The translations under genes were made by a program, and so were the position numbers. DNA of 64,000 nt from Pseudeuparius sepicola (Eukaryota; Arthropoda; Insecta; Coleoptera; Anthribidae), in NCBI GenBank assembly GCA_963920635.1, contig OY987302.1:30665278-30729277 (forward strand), in the 5' to 3' direction. Below, in pieces: positions 1-12,349 of the stretch. Each line of letters begins with the position of its first letter. Position 1 is the first letter of the stretch. A model generated the notes under the pieces. It ran no database searches. It was not told where the DNA came from and saw nothing but the letters and a program-made list of their open reading frames with translations.

Positions 1-520
1 ATAATTTTAGCACACATTTTCTGGCCAGTGTAGTAGGTATAGGTAATTTGAAATTTGTTTGAAGGTGGGACAATAAAGATTATTGTTTTTCAAGTGGGTA
101 ATAGAAAGAGTACTTGGAAGTGTGTGCTCACTAAAATGCGCCACAAGCAATTTTTTTTAGAAAATTTAAAGACAAATTCAGTTTAAATGAGGTATAATAA
201 TAATAATAATAATAATTCTCACCCTCACAATTCTCCAAACTAGGAGTACCCCAGAAGCAACCACATGCTTGTGCACAACAATTCATGTCTTAACAATGGG
301 CTTTGTCTAAATACTAAAAAAAACTGTTTTTATAAATTTTACTCCTAGGCAATCAGCCATCAACAAAAGTTATCTCTTTTAATTTTTAATAGGGTTTTTC
401 GCCACCAAACTGGTTGAAAGACAACTTTTTCAAGTTGCTTCGAAAATTCATAAATTCTTAACACGGAATGAACGAAACTTTAAACGTGTAACTCAAAAAA
501 TAACAACAACAAATTTGTTT
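1..520. other. AT-rich non-coding left edge with (TAA)n microsatellite
   Basis: No supported coding frame is visible. A (TAA)n microsatellite lies at about 194-216. The rest is AT-rich sequence, presumably the 3' flank or untranslated end of the minus-strand Penelope-like element that follows. Confidence 0.5.
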
Positions 521-521
521 T

Positions 522-562
522 CTAAGCTTTCGGAGAATAAATCTTCCTCCTTTCTCAAAGAT
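522..562 (-). ncRNA. Possible degraded hammerhead-ribozyme-like motif of the Penelope-like element
   Basis: On the minus strand just 3' of the GIY-YIG region, a GGAG...CTCC stem is followed directly by GAAAGCTT, resembling stem II plus the GAAA box of a hammerhead. The expected CUGANGA box is not intact, so this is at most a relic. Penelope-like elements are known to carry hammerhead motifs in their terminal repeats. A similar GAAAGCTT arrangement occurs at 49009-49060. Confidence 0.2.
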
Positions 563-670
563 CATGTCACGTCAAAGTGAAGTGACAGATTAATAAATTT
601 AAGGTTAAAATGTCATGACAACAGAAACAATAGCCTAGCCAACTGCCTGATATTGTACCCTGTGGTCTAT

Positions 671-3089
671 CTAATTATCTATACTAACTTCTCTTTGAAT
701 AAGTGGCAATAATATTTTACTGAATTCCACTGAACATTCAGCAACACAATTGCCCGTATTTCCTAGAATAAATGCAGATTCTTTAATTTTTCGTCTATTT
801 CCTACTTCTTCTTTTAGAATTGGTTTGGAACTATCCCACAATATCCTATGATTGTTATTAAAGGAATGTTCACATATTTTTGACTTCGAAATTTGATTTT
901 GCCTGATATAATTTTTATGTTCTTTTAAACGAACGTTAAATGGCCTACAAGTCTACCCAACATAGAATTTCCACATTCACAAGGAATTTTATAAATGCAA
1001 TTTTTTGAACTTTGTAACTCATTAAATGGTTTTGTTTTAACTAGCATTGATCTTAATGTATTTTTAGTTTTAAATACTGTTCTGACATTAAAACGGTTGC
1101 CTATACGTTTTAGCTTATCTGATAGTCCAGGAATATAAGGAATTATTAAATTTACTGGTCGGTCCACCAGATTTATTTCTCTAATTCTATTAGCATTGTT
1201 ATTTTGTTGGCAATCCTGAAAAACTTGCTCAACAAATTCAATAGGATAACTATTCTTCTTAAGAACATGTTTTATATGTTTAATTTCCTCCTCAAATTTT
1301 GTGTTATTAGAACAAATCGTTCTAGCCCTGTCATACAAACTTTTAATTACTCCTTTTTTAACACTAATATGATGATTGGAGTTGAAATGGAGATATCTAT
1401 TAGTTGGTTTTCTATAGACACTAGTTTCTATATTATCTGATTTCAGTATAGAAACATCTAAGAAAGTTAATTGATTATTATTTTCAATTTCTAAGGTAAA
1501 CTTAATAGAAGGTTCTTGTGAGTTTATAAAATTTAATAATGAATTTAACTCATCTACTCCATGTTCCCATATAACAAATATGTCATCTACATATCTCCAC
1601 CAAACATTAGGTTGGTGAATATATTAGTCAATTCATTTTGTTCAAAATGTTCCATGAATAAATTGCTTATGAATGGTGATAAAGGAGACCCCATAGCCAT
1701 TCCAAATTCCTGCTGGTAAAATTCATTTCCTAGTTGAAAATAAGTGGTTTTAACACATAGTGTTGTTAGTTCTAATATTGCATCTATATTCAAATTTGTC
1801 CTTTCTTCTAAAGTCTGATCACTTTCTAACTTTCTGCGTAAAATATTCAATGATTTGTCAACAGGGACATTTGTAAAAAGACTAACCACATCAAAGCTAG
1901 CTAATATATAATTATCCGCAAATTGATGTTCCCTAATTTTTTCTAGAAAATGATTACTGTTTCTGATAAATGAATTTGAGTTTCCTACTAACGGATTAAC
2001 AATTTTAAGTAAATATTTTGCTAACGAATGACATGGTGAATTTATTGAACTTACAATGGGGCGAAGAGGAATGTTAGTTTTGTGTATTTTTGGTAATCCG
2101 TATAAGTGTGGAGGTTTTGAATGATGCAGAGTTAAGAGTGTCCTTTGTCTCTATGTCATTTGTTCGCGGTATTTATACAGTGTTTTGTATATTTTAGTTT
2201 CTATTGAAGTTGTAGGGTCTTTGTTTATCTTCTTGTAAGTTCCTTCATTTAATAAATCATTTAATTTATTATCATACACAGTTTTTTCTAAAATAATAGT
2301 TGCATTTCCTTTATCTGCAGGTAATATTTTAATTATCCTATCTGATTTAAGTGATCTAATTGCAACTTTTTCTTCCTTAGAAATATTTGACTTTAGTTTA
2401 AAATCTTTTTCTAAGATTATTTTTGACCTGTCTCTAAATTCTTGACCTAATTCCTCAGGTAATGCTAGAGCTGTTTCCTCTACCGATGCTACTATGTCCA
2501 GCTTAGAAATTTTGTTGTCAACAACCGAAAAATTTAACCCTTTTGCCAAAACTAACTTTTCTGAAGTGGTAAGTTCTCTGTTAGATAAATTAATTACTGT
2601 TCTGTTGACAAAATCATTGTCTATTTGATTGAATTCCTCACTATGCTTTTCTTCAACTAATCTTCGGAATTTGTTAGTCTGTCTAAGTTTGACTCTATCA
2701 AAATGCCTATTATAGCTTATGCTGATACAATTTGATATATAATTAAAATCATAGAAAGATACACTTTCCCTAACATTTTCCTGTATTTCATTTATATCCC
2801 CCCATAATTTGTTTATGCTACTTCTTTGGTTCTGGATTCTTTCTCTTATCAGCATCATACTACATCTGAACAATATTTTGCTACATTTCCTACTAGTAAA
2901 AGGTTCTTTTAGGCGTAATCCTTTTGGTATAATATCGGCTTGTCTACATTTACATAAATATGTCAATCCATTTTTCGCGTTAGATAATTTGAAGAACTTC
3001 TCTAATAACCTGAAATTATTGCAAACATTAAGCCCATACCTTTGTTCTAGATATTTTCTAAAATTTATTTGTGGCGCAAACAGATCCAT
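671..3089 (-). pseudogene. Penelope-like retroelement (RT + GIY-YIG), decayed
   Basis: This is a single-ORF Penelope-like element read on the minus strand from an ATG at 3089. The first 312 codons are the N-terminal region. An in-frame TAG at 2148-2150 is followed in the same frame by RT motifs, including LYGLPKIHK, SFDVVSLFTNVPVDKS and FGMAMGSPLSPFISNLFMEH. A frameshift near 1612 precedes the catalytic WWRYVDDIFVIWEHG motif, which resumes in the next frame. The linker leads to YKIPCECGN, the start of the GIY-YIG endonuclease. A second frameshift near 955 and a TAG follow, and the endonuclease continues in the shifted frame with RPFNVRLKEHKN, ending at a TAG at 671. RT plus C-terminal GIY-YIG is diagnostic of Penelope-like elements, where the domains reverse-transcribe and nick target DNA. 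Two frameshifts and two stops make this copy dead. Confidence 0.9.
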
Positions 3090-3183
3090 TTAATTTTTAA
3101 TTGGGTTTTAATAGCTGATAAGGGTTTTCTTCTCTAATCGGGGTCGAAAAGGTGCCCTCGGTTTACACCCTAGAACTGTTCGA

Positions 3184-3204
3184 GCCGGCCGCGAAGCGGC
3201 CGGC
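3184..3204. repeat. Perfect 9-bp GC hairpin
   Basis: A 9-bp all-GC inverted repeat (GCCGGCCGC) closes on a three-base GAA loop. It stands out in AT-rich sequence, about 95 bp upstream of the start of the minus-strand Penelope-like ORF, so it may belong to that element's 5' leader. No function is assigned. Confidence 0.7.
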
Positions 3205-3569
3205 GAGAGGCATTCGAGGAAACTAGACGAAATTTAGGACAAGATAGGGTACAGGATTTTGGCCAGAAACGATTCCTCCGCTTATCGTAAACTGTTAAAG
3301 TCGCGCGATTTTCGCCGAAGAGATTCGCTTTTGAGAGAGAGGTCCGCTGTAATTTTCATCCGAAAACTGTCTCGGTCGGGTGCGGGGTGAAAATGATTCT
3401 TAAGTAGGGTGGTAGGAGGAAGGAAATTGCAATGGGAAGGAAGAGGAAGGTCAGATTAAGAGATTTAACACTTTTTCGGATTTTTAAAGAGGTAAATGCG
3501 AGAGTTATTAAGGTTATCTCATTAAAGTAAATGGCAAAACCATTGAACAGGTTACATGTACAAAGATAC

Positions 3570-3990
3570 TAGGCTAATTGACTATGCCCTGCTTTGTTCA
3601 AAATTATGGGAATACGATATACATAGGAAGGCCCATGATTGGTTCAAATCTAACAGCTCAGAAACAACTCGTTGATATTAATGGAACGCAGTGTCCACTA
3701 ATTGATGTACACATGAGTGTTCCGCAGAGTAAAATTACAATGTTTCCTGATGATAATACCTATCTAACTTCTGGATACAATTGTAAGAACTCTCTTAGAG
3801 AGATACAAGATATGCTTCTTACATTTAATAAATGGTTTTACAACAATTTTATTTTTTTATTACTTATAAGGCATCCCAGGTTTACAACAGAATCCCACAA
3901 AGCATAAAAAAATATCAAAGACAGTAAAGAGTTTAAAATAGCTTGTAGAGCACATATTCAGGAGAACTTCCATTTATTCAATTAGCTTTT
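3570..3990 (+). pseudogene. Non-LTR reverse transcriptase scrap
   Basis: An ORF from 3578 contains FPDDNTYLTSG followed by a LTFNKWFYNN-like segment. This matches the catalytic F/YADD palm motif and the following helix of CR1/Jockey-type RTs, with the second residue changed to P. After the stop near 3907, another frame reads YNRIPQSIKKYQRQ, typical of the C-terminal end of ORF2. The region between is compressed, so large internal deletions have occurred. This is a short dead fragment, and the clade cannot be set. Confidence 0.55.
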
Positions 3991-5633
3991 GTTTAGAATA
4001 CTACACGATATTTCTGAATGCAACTAGGTATACCAGTTTCTTTTCTTTAATTTGAGCCTGTTGTGGTACTGTGTACTTCAACATTAGTAGTAGGCTAAGA
4101 TATCTAAATGCACATACAGGTGCCAAGGCACCTAGGTGCATTACATTTGTCTTTGTAATTATTGTAAAAATTGTAATTGTAATGATTGTAATAATTAAAA
4201 TTGTAATAATAATTGTAACAATCTGTTTTTATAGATAAGACAAATGTTTTCTTTTTAAATTGAACACCCAGAATATTTTTATCCGCTTTAATTTAAATGT
4301 TTTTAAGCTTTCCGAAAATATATTGGGCTGGGGGTGTGCGAAGTGTCCTGACTGACTGGGCGTGGCTTGAAGAAGACAACAGTTACAAATTAAGGTCGTT
4401 TACTGGTCCATTCACAAATATGTCTCTAACAGCATCTGGGCAATGGTGAGCTAGCAGCTGACCCGAAGGACTCTGCTGTCAGCCCCCTAGAAGTCCGACC
4501 AGTGCAAGGAGGCTAAGGAGGGAGGTATCCTTTGCAGGCCAGACTCACCGGGGGTGGATAGAGATAGAGTGGTTGCTATGGACGAGCGGTGTACACTGAT
4601 TTAGCTCTTGAGCAGAGCTGATTTTATACCTGCAGATTCCGCTGAATCGGTGGGCGGACTTTGATCTATCTAATGTTGATCTTGTGGAATATTCCTCGTA
4701 TTTTGATTATTTACTGTCCCTTTGTATACTAACTTTGTTTGATGTTATCCTTACATTTGTTTTTTATTTGGGAGAAGTGAATTATCTGTCATGTCACTTT
4801 AGTTGACAATATATACAATACCATTAGTAGGCACAGACCTTTAATTTAGGAGGGACCAAAGTGATACCAAAAAAATATGTCACCTTTAAAAATCAACATC
4901 TAATTTTATATTTAATTCATAAATACATCACAAACAAGAAAATCACAAATACCAATAAAAAACATAAAACATCAAACTAAAACAACTAAACTAGGTATAT
5001 TATAGTTCTCCATTTAGTAATTTCCTTAAGTAGGTAATTAAAAAGTGGTAATTCATCATCTCAAAATCTAGGGTGCCATGAAAATGTAGTTTGTGACATC
5101 ATTTGTAAGTAGCAGTGTTGTGAAAACTCCAAGTATCTCTCTTCAAAAATAAGTGAGATTTCCTGCAAAAGTATCGAAAAGGGAACATCCTGTAGTAGCG
5201 AGTAGCGCTGCATTGTAATGTGCTTTCTGTGCCTTTCAATTCATAAATATTAATGGCAAATTTATTTTAGATGAATGTAAGCATGGTATCGCTTTTCTTC
5301 TCTGACTAAATAGAACAAGTGAAGAACCATAGACAACATCAATAGACTGTTATTGGAAAAAGTCAACACTAAGTGCAATAAAAAATAGAAAAGTAGCTAG
5401 CTTACGAGATGTACTACTTGACAAAGACATACCTTCACTGGACAACTATGGAGAAAGGTTTTTGGCAAAAATTAAAACATTATATTACATGCAGAGGCTG
5501 TTTGACATATTACAAGATTTCAAATTGGACTGCCATTAATTACATCATTTTATTACAAATTTAAAAAATACCACCTGATTTTAATTGGCATTTCTGCATG
5601 TGCATCGAGGCAGAGCAGGCTACTAGATATCAG
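3991..5633. other. Non-coding stretch, nothing identified
   Basis: No long or family-like frame on either strand. It includes a (TTGTAAT)-like imperfect run at about 4155-4220 and a more GC-rich block at 4320-4700 with no recognisable domain. Probably old repeat or intergenic DNA. Confidence 0.4.
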
Positions 5634-5950
5634 TCAAAGTCATCGCTTTAATATAACCTTCTATATGGTAAAACTGTAGATATCCCAAACGACACCCTGA
5701 TATCTCCATTTGTTTGGGAGATATAGGAGGTTCTCATTTGTCGAGTTTCTTAAACACACCACAACTTTTTTGTTTGTGAATATTTTCTATTTCGATAAGA
5801 ACATTTATTATGCATTTTGTTTGCATCTAATTCATTGATGTAGACAGATATATTTTTTGGTTAGTCTCAAATTTGAAACAGGGATTTTGTCTTTAAAACC
5901 GCTAACCAAAGAAAATATCTCTCTACACCAATGAATTCTACGCAAACAAA
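5634..5950. repeat. Direct repeat copy A (about 317 bp)
   Basis: Nearly identical to 7561-7880 in direct orientation, starting TCAAAGTCATCGCT and ending just after GCAAACAAAA. It forms the left arm and centre of the palindrome at 5685-6158, whereas the second copy is truncated. Confidence 0.85.
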
Positions 5951-6158
5951 ATGCACAAATAATTTTGTTACTGAAATGGAAAATATTCACAAACAAAGAA
6001 GTTATGACACTTCGAGATATCGGGATGCGGTTTGAGGCCTTCAACTGCTCTTACAAATCGAGCAGTTAAGTGCATCTTAGCTACTCTATCTACTCATCTA
6101 TATCTTCGGAAAACAGGAGAAACCCCCAAAACCATCCGATTTGGGACACCCTGTACAT
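5685..6158. mobile_element. Palindromic (foldback) MITE
   Basis: The left segment from about 5760 (AACTTTTTTGTTTGTGAATA) through 5870 is the inverted complement of about 5905-6008. The inner arms include TGCATTTTGTTTGC and GCAAACAAAATGCA. Outer parts (CCCAAACGACACCCTGATATC and its partner near 6015-6035) also match. The right edge reads CACCCTGTACA, resembling the CACCCTG termini of other elements in this window. There is no coding capacity, so it is a non-autonomous DNA element. Confidence 0.65.
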
Positions 6159-7560
6159 GCAACATGAAAACTGAATTATTAGAGATTGGAATAATTTAAT
6201 GGAAAACTTAATTGTAGATTTGCTGTAGAATGCAAAATAATGTTTTTTAGTGAATTCCAGATTTCTTAATTTTTGGACGACTGATGCATAATTTTTTATG
6301 TTTATCTTACATTGACTACAATCACGTACTATGTACTATGCTTACGAAAATTTGGGTTTGGTTTAACCGGCCACTTGTTTTTTTATGTACCTATATTATT
6401 ATGTACTTTCTCATTACAACGGTATGGAATATAATGTATTGATATTTGCATTTTCCTTTAGCAAGATATATGGACTTAAATTCACCAAAAATTAATTTGG
6501 AAGATTTGTCATGAAGACTGTACTACTTGCTAAAACCAAAAAATCTAAACCTATTATTTTCCAGGAAAAGAATTTTATTATGGTGAAAAATTCTAAGGAA
6601 ACAATATAATTTACCTAAATGGGCCTAAAATAGTTAATTCAGTTTGAGCAATGACCTACTATAAGTTTTTCAACTGAAAATTAGGCTTTATTGCTTTTTG
6701 CATGAGTTATCTTTCTAACAATACCAAGAACTGTCACCTTTTCCAATATTGTAGTGTTACTTTTTTGAACCGATTCAGGTCTAACTAACTTACATTCTGT
6801 AAGTAAGGGCTCAATGTGTTTAAATCCCCCATCCGTCATAACCTACGTTTTAGTATAGAAGGTAATTTTGTCAAAAACCCTGAGTTAACCAAACTTCCTT
6901 TATCGGATGCCCTTCCTTCAAAGCAGCAATAAATAAAATTAATGAACCCATTAACTTTTTTATTTTCAGACCATGTTAGTGCTTGATATCTATAAGATTT
7001 GATGACTTTTCTGTCTCAATTTCTACACAATCAATTATTTACTCGCAAAGAAATTTGCAACAACATTTACTACATTTGTTATAAACGCCTAGTCCGGCCC
7101 TGCCAGACCTCCTAGATGTTTATAGTCGCCCTCGCATCTCAAAAATGTAGTATGTATGTAACGCTTTTGTTTTGTCATGACTAGTGGGCGCAGTTTTCAA
7201 TATTTAAAGTCCAAATTTTGCCTGGGGCCGCAAAAACATAAGTGCCACATCGCTATTCAAGCGCGCCTGAAGCAAAAAAGCCGGTCCAGCATTTGAGCCA
7301 TCTAACTTGATTGTATACAATGCTCCCGACGTCTTCTATTTCCTACTTTTATTCGGGAAAGCTAGGCCAGAAAAGCTTTAAAACCAGGCCAAGAGAAACT
7401 TAAGTAGGCTTTTGCCCTTAACGATGCATTCCCTGCTCCTGCACTTTGTCATAGAAAAGGTTCGTTTACCCTAGATATCCTTTAGATATTTTCTGTCTTT
7501 ACATTTAAACTATCTATAATCTGTGCATTTAGTCTTCCTAGTTAGCGAAATAAAACATTA
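6159..7560. other. Non-coding stretch between two repeat copies
   Basis: No supportable ORF. Sequence is AT-rich with scattered homopolymers and no clear terminal repeats. Confidence 0.4.
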
Positions 7561-7880
7561 TCAAAGTCATCGCTCTAATATAACCTTCTATATGGTAAAA
7601 CTGTAGATATCCCAAACCACATCCTGATATCTCCATTCGTTTGGGAGATATAGGAGATTCTCGTTTGTCGAGTTTCTTAAACACACCACAACTTTTTCGT
7701 TTGTGAATATTTTCTATTTTGATAAGAACATTTATTATGCATTTCGTTTGCATCTAATTCATTGATGTAGACAGATATATTTTTTGGTTAGTCTCAAATT
7801 TGAAACAGGGATTTTGTCTTTAAAACCGATAACCAAATAAAAAATATCTCTCGACACCAATGAATTCTACGCAAACAAAA
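7561..7880. repeat. Direct repeat copy B (about 320 bp), truncated
   Basis: Second copy of the 5634-5950 sequence, about 95% identical by eye. It lacks the right arm that completes the palindrome in copy A, so it is a truncated copy of the same family. Confidence 0.85.
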
Positions 7881-8457
7881 TATATATGTGCATAACAATG
7901 TCTAAAATTGAAAGCAAGCAGATGGATTTCAAAAAACCACTGCCAATGGAATCTACTTCCACCTCACTTTTTAAATCCATTATTTCATAGTAAACTTCAA
8001 CACTGCACATAAATCCTAGGATATATCAACATATTTTTCACTTTTTCGAACTTTAGAAAGAATGCCCTAAAATACAGAAAACGACATATCACTTTCTATT
8101 TTCAAATTCACCCCTACTAGTCCGGGAAAGATAGACATAAAAAGATGGAATAAGCAAACTTTTTTGCTCTCAGATTTTCTTATAGAAAAGTGTAGGTTTT
8201 GAGGTAAGAAAACATATGTCAGACACGCAACCACCAGCAACATTCAGCGTTTTGAGATATAGACATATATATACGATTTTTCGCGTTTTTTGACTAAAAA
8301 CTGCTAATATCTTAAAGAAGATGCATTTTTTCGAAAAAAAAGTTTCAAATGAAAGTAGTTCAAAATTAAATTTCCTATAAGATCTCTCCCATGAAAAATT
8401 TCGATTTTCCCAATCGTTTTCCCGTAAATGTGGAAAAACCGCATGTATCTATTTTTT

Positions 8458-8827
8458 CTACTCCTATGCTAGTAACATACCTATTAAGTGACGGTTTAGG
8501 TTATAAGTAAGTCCATTGTTACGAACACTGACATGTAATGACTGGCATGTAATAAAAAAAATTACGTATCTGTTCTTAATTAAAAGGCAATTATCACGGG
8601 TGCCTTGTTAGCGCGTCATCCGCGTCACCATAGCAACCAACCAACATACTAATTGTTGCCTGTCAGATAATCAGAAGTATAGTTTATCTATTATAATAGT
8701 ACAAAACTCGAGTAGTAAGCTTATTACATACTCGTGGAATTAGAGCACTCGCCGCTGCGCGGCTCGAGCGCAACTTTTCCACTCGTACGTAATAAGCTTC
8801 TTACTACTCTTGCTATGTAATATACTA
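8458..8827. mobile_element. Insertion in left foldback arm, with its own short palindrome
   Basis: This sequence interrupts homology between the left and right arms of the surrounding foldback. It carries an inverted repeat, GTAGTAAGCTTATTACATAC...CGTACGTAATAAGCTTCTTACTAC (about 8711-8812), around a GC-rich loop. Boundaries are approximate. The 106-codon frame at 8831-9151 overlapping the inner arms is not supported as a gene. Confidence 0.5.
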
Positions 8828-9509
8828 TAAATGAACTACAGATTATGTGAAATTTTATGTTTTGGAGCCAAAATAATGATTAATCCATTTATAAATAACA
8901 TAAGTGAATTAAAGAAAAGAAAATTGCGGAAAATTCTTGGAAAATCTTATATAGTTTTCCGAGGTTTGAATATTTATGAGCATCAAACGTATAATGTTAT
9001 AGGTTTTCGAGGGTCTCCTACGTTAGGAATTAATTACGCGCTTTTTAATATTTTCTTGAAAAATCTAAAAATTTGTAATAGGTATAATGAAAATGAAAAT
9101 TTAAATTTGATGACAATAGGAAAGAAATTTTCTGGAGCTGCAAAGGTATAATGAAGAAAATATATTAGTATTAATATAACAAATCACTTATTTATTAATT
9201 ATATTTTATATTATATTTTCCGCAATTTTCTTTCCTTTAATTCACTTTTGTTATTTAAAAATGGATTGACCATTATTTTGGCTCCAAAACAAAAATTTTC
9301 ACATAGGTAATCTGTAGTTCATTTAAAATATATACATGCGGTTTTTCGCTTTTACGGGAAAACGATTGGGAAAATCAAATTTTTCATAGAAGCAATTTTA
9401 TAGGAAATTTAATTTTAAACTACTTTCATTTGAAACTTTTTTTCGAAAAAATGCATCTTCTTTAAGATATGAGCAGTTTTTAGTAAAAAATCGCAAAAAA
9501 TAGTATATA

Positions 9510-10994
9510 CAGGGTGACCGTATTTCGAGTCTATGCATGGGGAGATTCTTAGGAGATTCGAGGTTGGTTAAATTGGGGTAAAGTTGTGGAAATTGATTCC
9601 GAGTAACATGGTAAAAAGAAATTTTGGCTGGCCCTTTTGGTTTTGACAATAATGCGAAAAAACTGAAAATTGTCGTTTTAGTTTTTATTTTTTTAAACGA
9701 AAAAGAATGGCGCTGGACATTTCTAAGTTAAAAATTATTAAGGCAATTTTTTACAAGGAATCTTAATATGACCTCGCATTTTTTTCTCGCCTCCCTGGAC
9801 AAAGATATGACGATCAACTTTTATTTTTCTTGTGGGCGCCATATTGGATTTTTCGATTTTTGGAAAAATAGTTTTTTTCTGGTTAAAATGATATGTCACA
9901 CATTATGCTTTACTTTGTTTTTCTTGCCGTAATATCAAATTAATCGTTTTTGCATAGAGTGCCTTAGAAACGTATGCCCCATAATGTTTGACATTTTTGC
10001 ATAGAGTGCCTTGGAAACATAAGCCCCATAATGTTTGACATTTCTGCATAGAATGCCTAGGAAACATAAGCCCCATATAGCGTTTGATAGTTTAGTACAA
10101 ATTTAAGTGTCAGGGATACTTTATTTTACTGAAAAAATGTAATTTTCACATGAAGAAAAGCGTGACATGAATCAAATTTATTATTTCTCACATATAAATG
10201 ACGTCGAAGGGATATTGGACGAGCCATAAACAATTTAAGGAAACGTGCTGCATTGTGCCTTGAGGAACAAGGAGGACAAATTGAACTTTTATTATAAAAC
10301 AGGATTGTCTACTCGTCTAGGTTTTTGTTGCTCTTGTGTTTCCAGTTTGACTCTTTTAGTGTTAATGTGTTATATGGCAAATGACGAATAAATAACAAGG
10401 TCTCAGATCATACTCTCGTGGTACGTTTATGATTTATTTAATCAATAAATTTAACATTAACTGAATTTTTACTGAACCGTTAAACAATATTCCAAAGCAC
10501 ACTTCGCAACAACGGGTATGGGTAACTAGGCTTATGTTTCCAAGGCACTCTATGCAAACACGTCAAACATTATGGGGCTTACGTTTCCAAGGCACTCTAT
10601 GCAAAAATGATTAATTTGATACTACGGCAAGAAAAACAAAGTAAAGCATAATGTGTGACATATCACAAGAAAAATAAAAGTTGATTGTCATATCTTTGTC
10701 CAGGGAGGCGAGAAAAAAATGCGAGGTCATATTAAGATTCCTTGTAAAAAATTGCCTTAATAATTTTTAACTTAGAAATGTCCAGCGCCATTCGTTTTCG
10801 TTTAAAAAAATAAAAACGAAAAGGACAATTTTCAGTTTTTTCGCATTATTTTCAAAACGAAAAGGGCCAGCCAAAATTTCTTTTTACCATGTCACTCGGC
10901 ATCAAATTCCGCAGCTTTGCCCCAATTTAACCGACCTTGTATCTCTTAAGATAACCAAGATCCCCATGCATAGACTCAAAATACGGTCACCCTG
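9510..10994. mobile_element. CAGGGTG-type foldback transposon, TA target
   Basis: Starts CAGGGTGACCGTATTTC and ends with the complementary GTCACCCTG, flanked by TA on both sides (9508-9509 and 10995-10996). The inverted arms are several hundred bp long (about 9510-10100 against 10520-10994), with shared blocks such as GGGCCAGCCAAAATTTC and CTCGCCTCCCTGGACAAAG. Inside the left arm are three tandem units of about 55 bp built around TTGCATAGAGTGCCTTGGAA, with two inverted partners in the right arm. No transposase is seen. The TA duplication suggests Tc1/mariner-type mobilisation. It lies in the right arm of the older 8140-11125 foldback, which supplies the empty-site sequence. Confidence 0.85.
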
Positions 10995-11125
10995 TATATG
11001 TCTATATCTCAAAACGCTGTATGTTGCTGGTGGTTGCGTGTGTGACATGTTTTCTGACCTCAAAACCTACACTTTTCTATAAGAAAATCTGAGAGCGAAA
11101 AAGCTCGCTCATTTTTTCCCTATTT

Positions 11126-11597
11126 TCCTGGAGTATACCCTTCACAAACATCCCACCCCCGACTTCGTCGTGCATTGCATGGCTGTTTGGATTATTGTCT
11201 TTGTTTCAGCCACAGAACATTCTTTCGTTTCCAGCACAGAATAATATAATATTATCGGGTAAATAAACAATAAATAGTAATATGTGGTTTTAACTTGAAC
11301 TAAATATATGTGGTTTGACCCACAAAATATACAAGTTAGGTTTAACAGAGGTCATTGTCATGTAATAGTTGAGCTGCGTTCAGGAAATGTTACACATTTC
11401 TTACAGATTTACTACAAATCACGTTCATAAATTCTGATTTGTTATTATTGTGAGATTACATTTCCAATCATTCAGAAAATATGCAAACGTTTCCCGAGGG
11501 ACGGTTTGCGCATTAGCCAAAAGTTAGTGTTATCTGCTGGATGGTAGGGATCTTTCTGACCTTACCCCAAAACTAGCAGGTTATTTTGTGGAATTAA
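11126..11597. other. Non-coding stretch
   Basis: No supportable ORF, terminal repeat or RNA gene seen. Confidence 0.4.
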
Positions 11598-11754
11598 TAT
11601 TAAGGTTTGTTTTAGCAGAACTTCAATCGTTTAAAATCAGTTTGAGACTGTCAGGAGCATGCGCTGTTTCGTTTTTGGAATGTCAAAATGAAACTGCGCA
11701 TGCTCCTGACAATTTCAAACTGATTTGAAATTCTGCTAAAACACACCTAATATA
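11598..11754. mobile_element. Short hairpin MITE
   Basis: An imperfect inverted repeat of about 70 bp per arm: TTTGTTTTAGCAGAA...CAGTTTGAGACTGTCAGGAG on the left and CTCCTGACAATTTCAAACTG...TTCTGCTAAAACACACC on the right, with a loop of about 15 bp near 11680. This is a typical tiny non-autonomous foldback element. Confidence 0.75.
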
Positions 11755-12349
11755 ATTTTCATGTTATAATAACAACAACCAATTATTAAGATTTTCATGT
11801 TGATGTTTATTAGTTGAAAACTTTTTCAAAATATAGAGAAGTGTTTATTATTTCTGGTGAAGCCACTTGTTAAAGAAAACAAAGAAGTTATTTTGCAGAA
11901 CATTTAGCAGTAATTAAAAATTTTATGTTCTGACGATTAGAGGAATGTTGCGTAAGTTTCAAAATGCGTTCAAAAAATGAAGCGACTCTCAAATATTTCT
12001 TTTACATTACGAAATGCCATTTTTATTACAGTTTACCTTACTTATTGCAAAGTAATTATTTCTTTACATTTATTTTCCTGAATGCATCCCTGTCATGTGT
12101 TCTGTCAAAAACTGAATATGTTGAGTGGCACATGCAGTGCTTCCAACATAGGGGAAAAGCCCCGATTTTGATATGATATTGACCATTTTCATATGACATC
12201 ACAAATCGGCGGCCATGTTTGCTGGAGGACAAACACGAGAAATTGCCATATAATCCTCTTGTTATTTTTATTATTTTCTTGATGTACATAATTGAATGTG
12301 GGTTAGTTCTATCAGTTAATATTGAAGTGTAACACCTCGGCTTTATATA
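11755..12349. other. Non-coding stretch upstream of the THAP relic
   Basis: Two overlapping frames (11964-12176 plus, 12056-12289 minus) have no family features. A GGGGAAAAGCCCC mini-hairpin lies at about 12151-12163. Nothing else is recognised. Confidence 0.35.

Larger units (their letters stand above)
8140..11125. mobile_element. Large foldback element with split right arm
   Basis: The left arm (about 8140-8457) includes CTCAGATTTTCTTATAGAAA and AACCGCATGTAT. Its inverted complement is found in two pieces, 9335-9507 and 10997-11125, because a second transposon (9510-10994) has inserted into the right arm. An inner pair of arms (8828-8945 and 9215-9330) continues the inverted repeat. The left arm is itself broken by about 370 bp (8458-8827) absent from the right arm. 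There is no transposase, and the element is older than its two insertions. Confidence 0.75.

Noticed and set aside
3110..3150. CTGATAAG...GAAA as a hammerhead ribozyme
   Set aside because: The conserved box would be CUGAUAA instead of CUGANGA and no stems could be paired convincingly.
8831..9151. 106-codon plus-strand frame
   Set aside because: It lies across the inverted arms of a foldback element and has no family features. Its composition is that of AT-rich repeat DNA.
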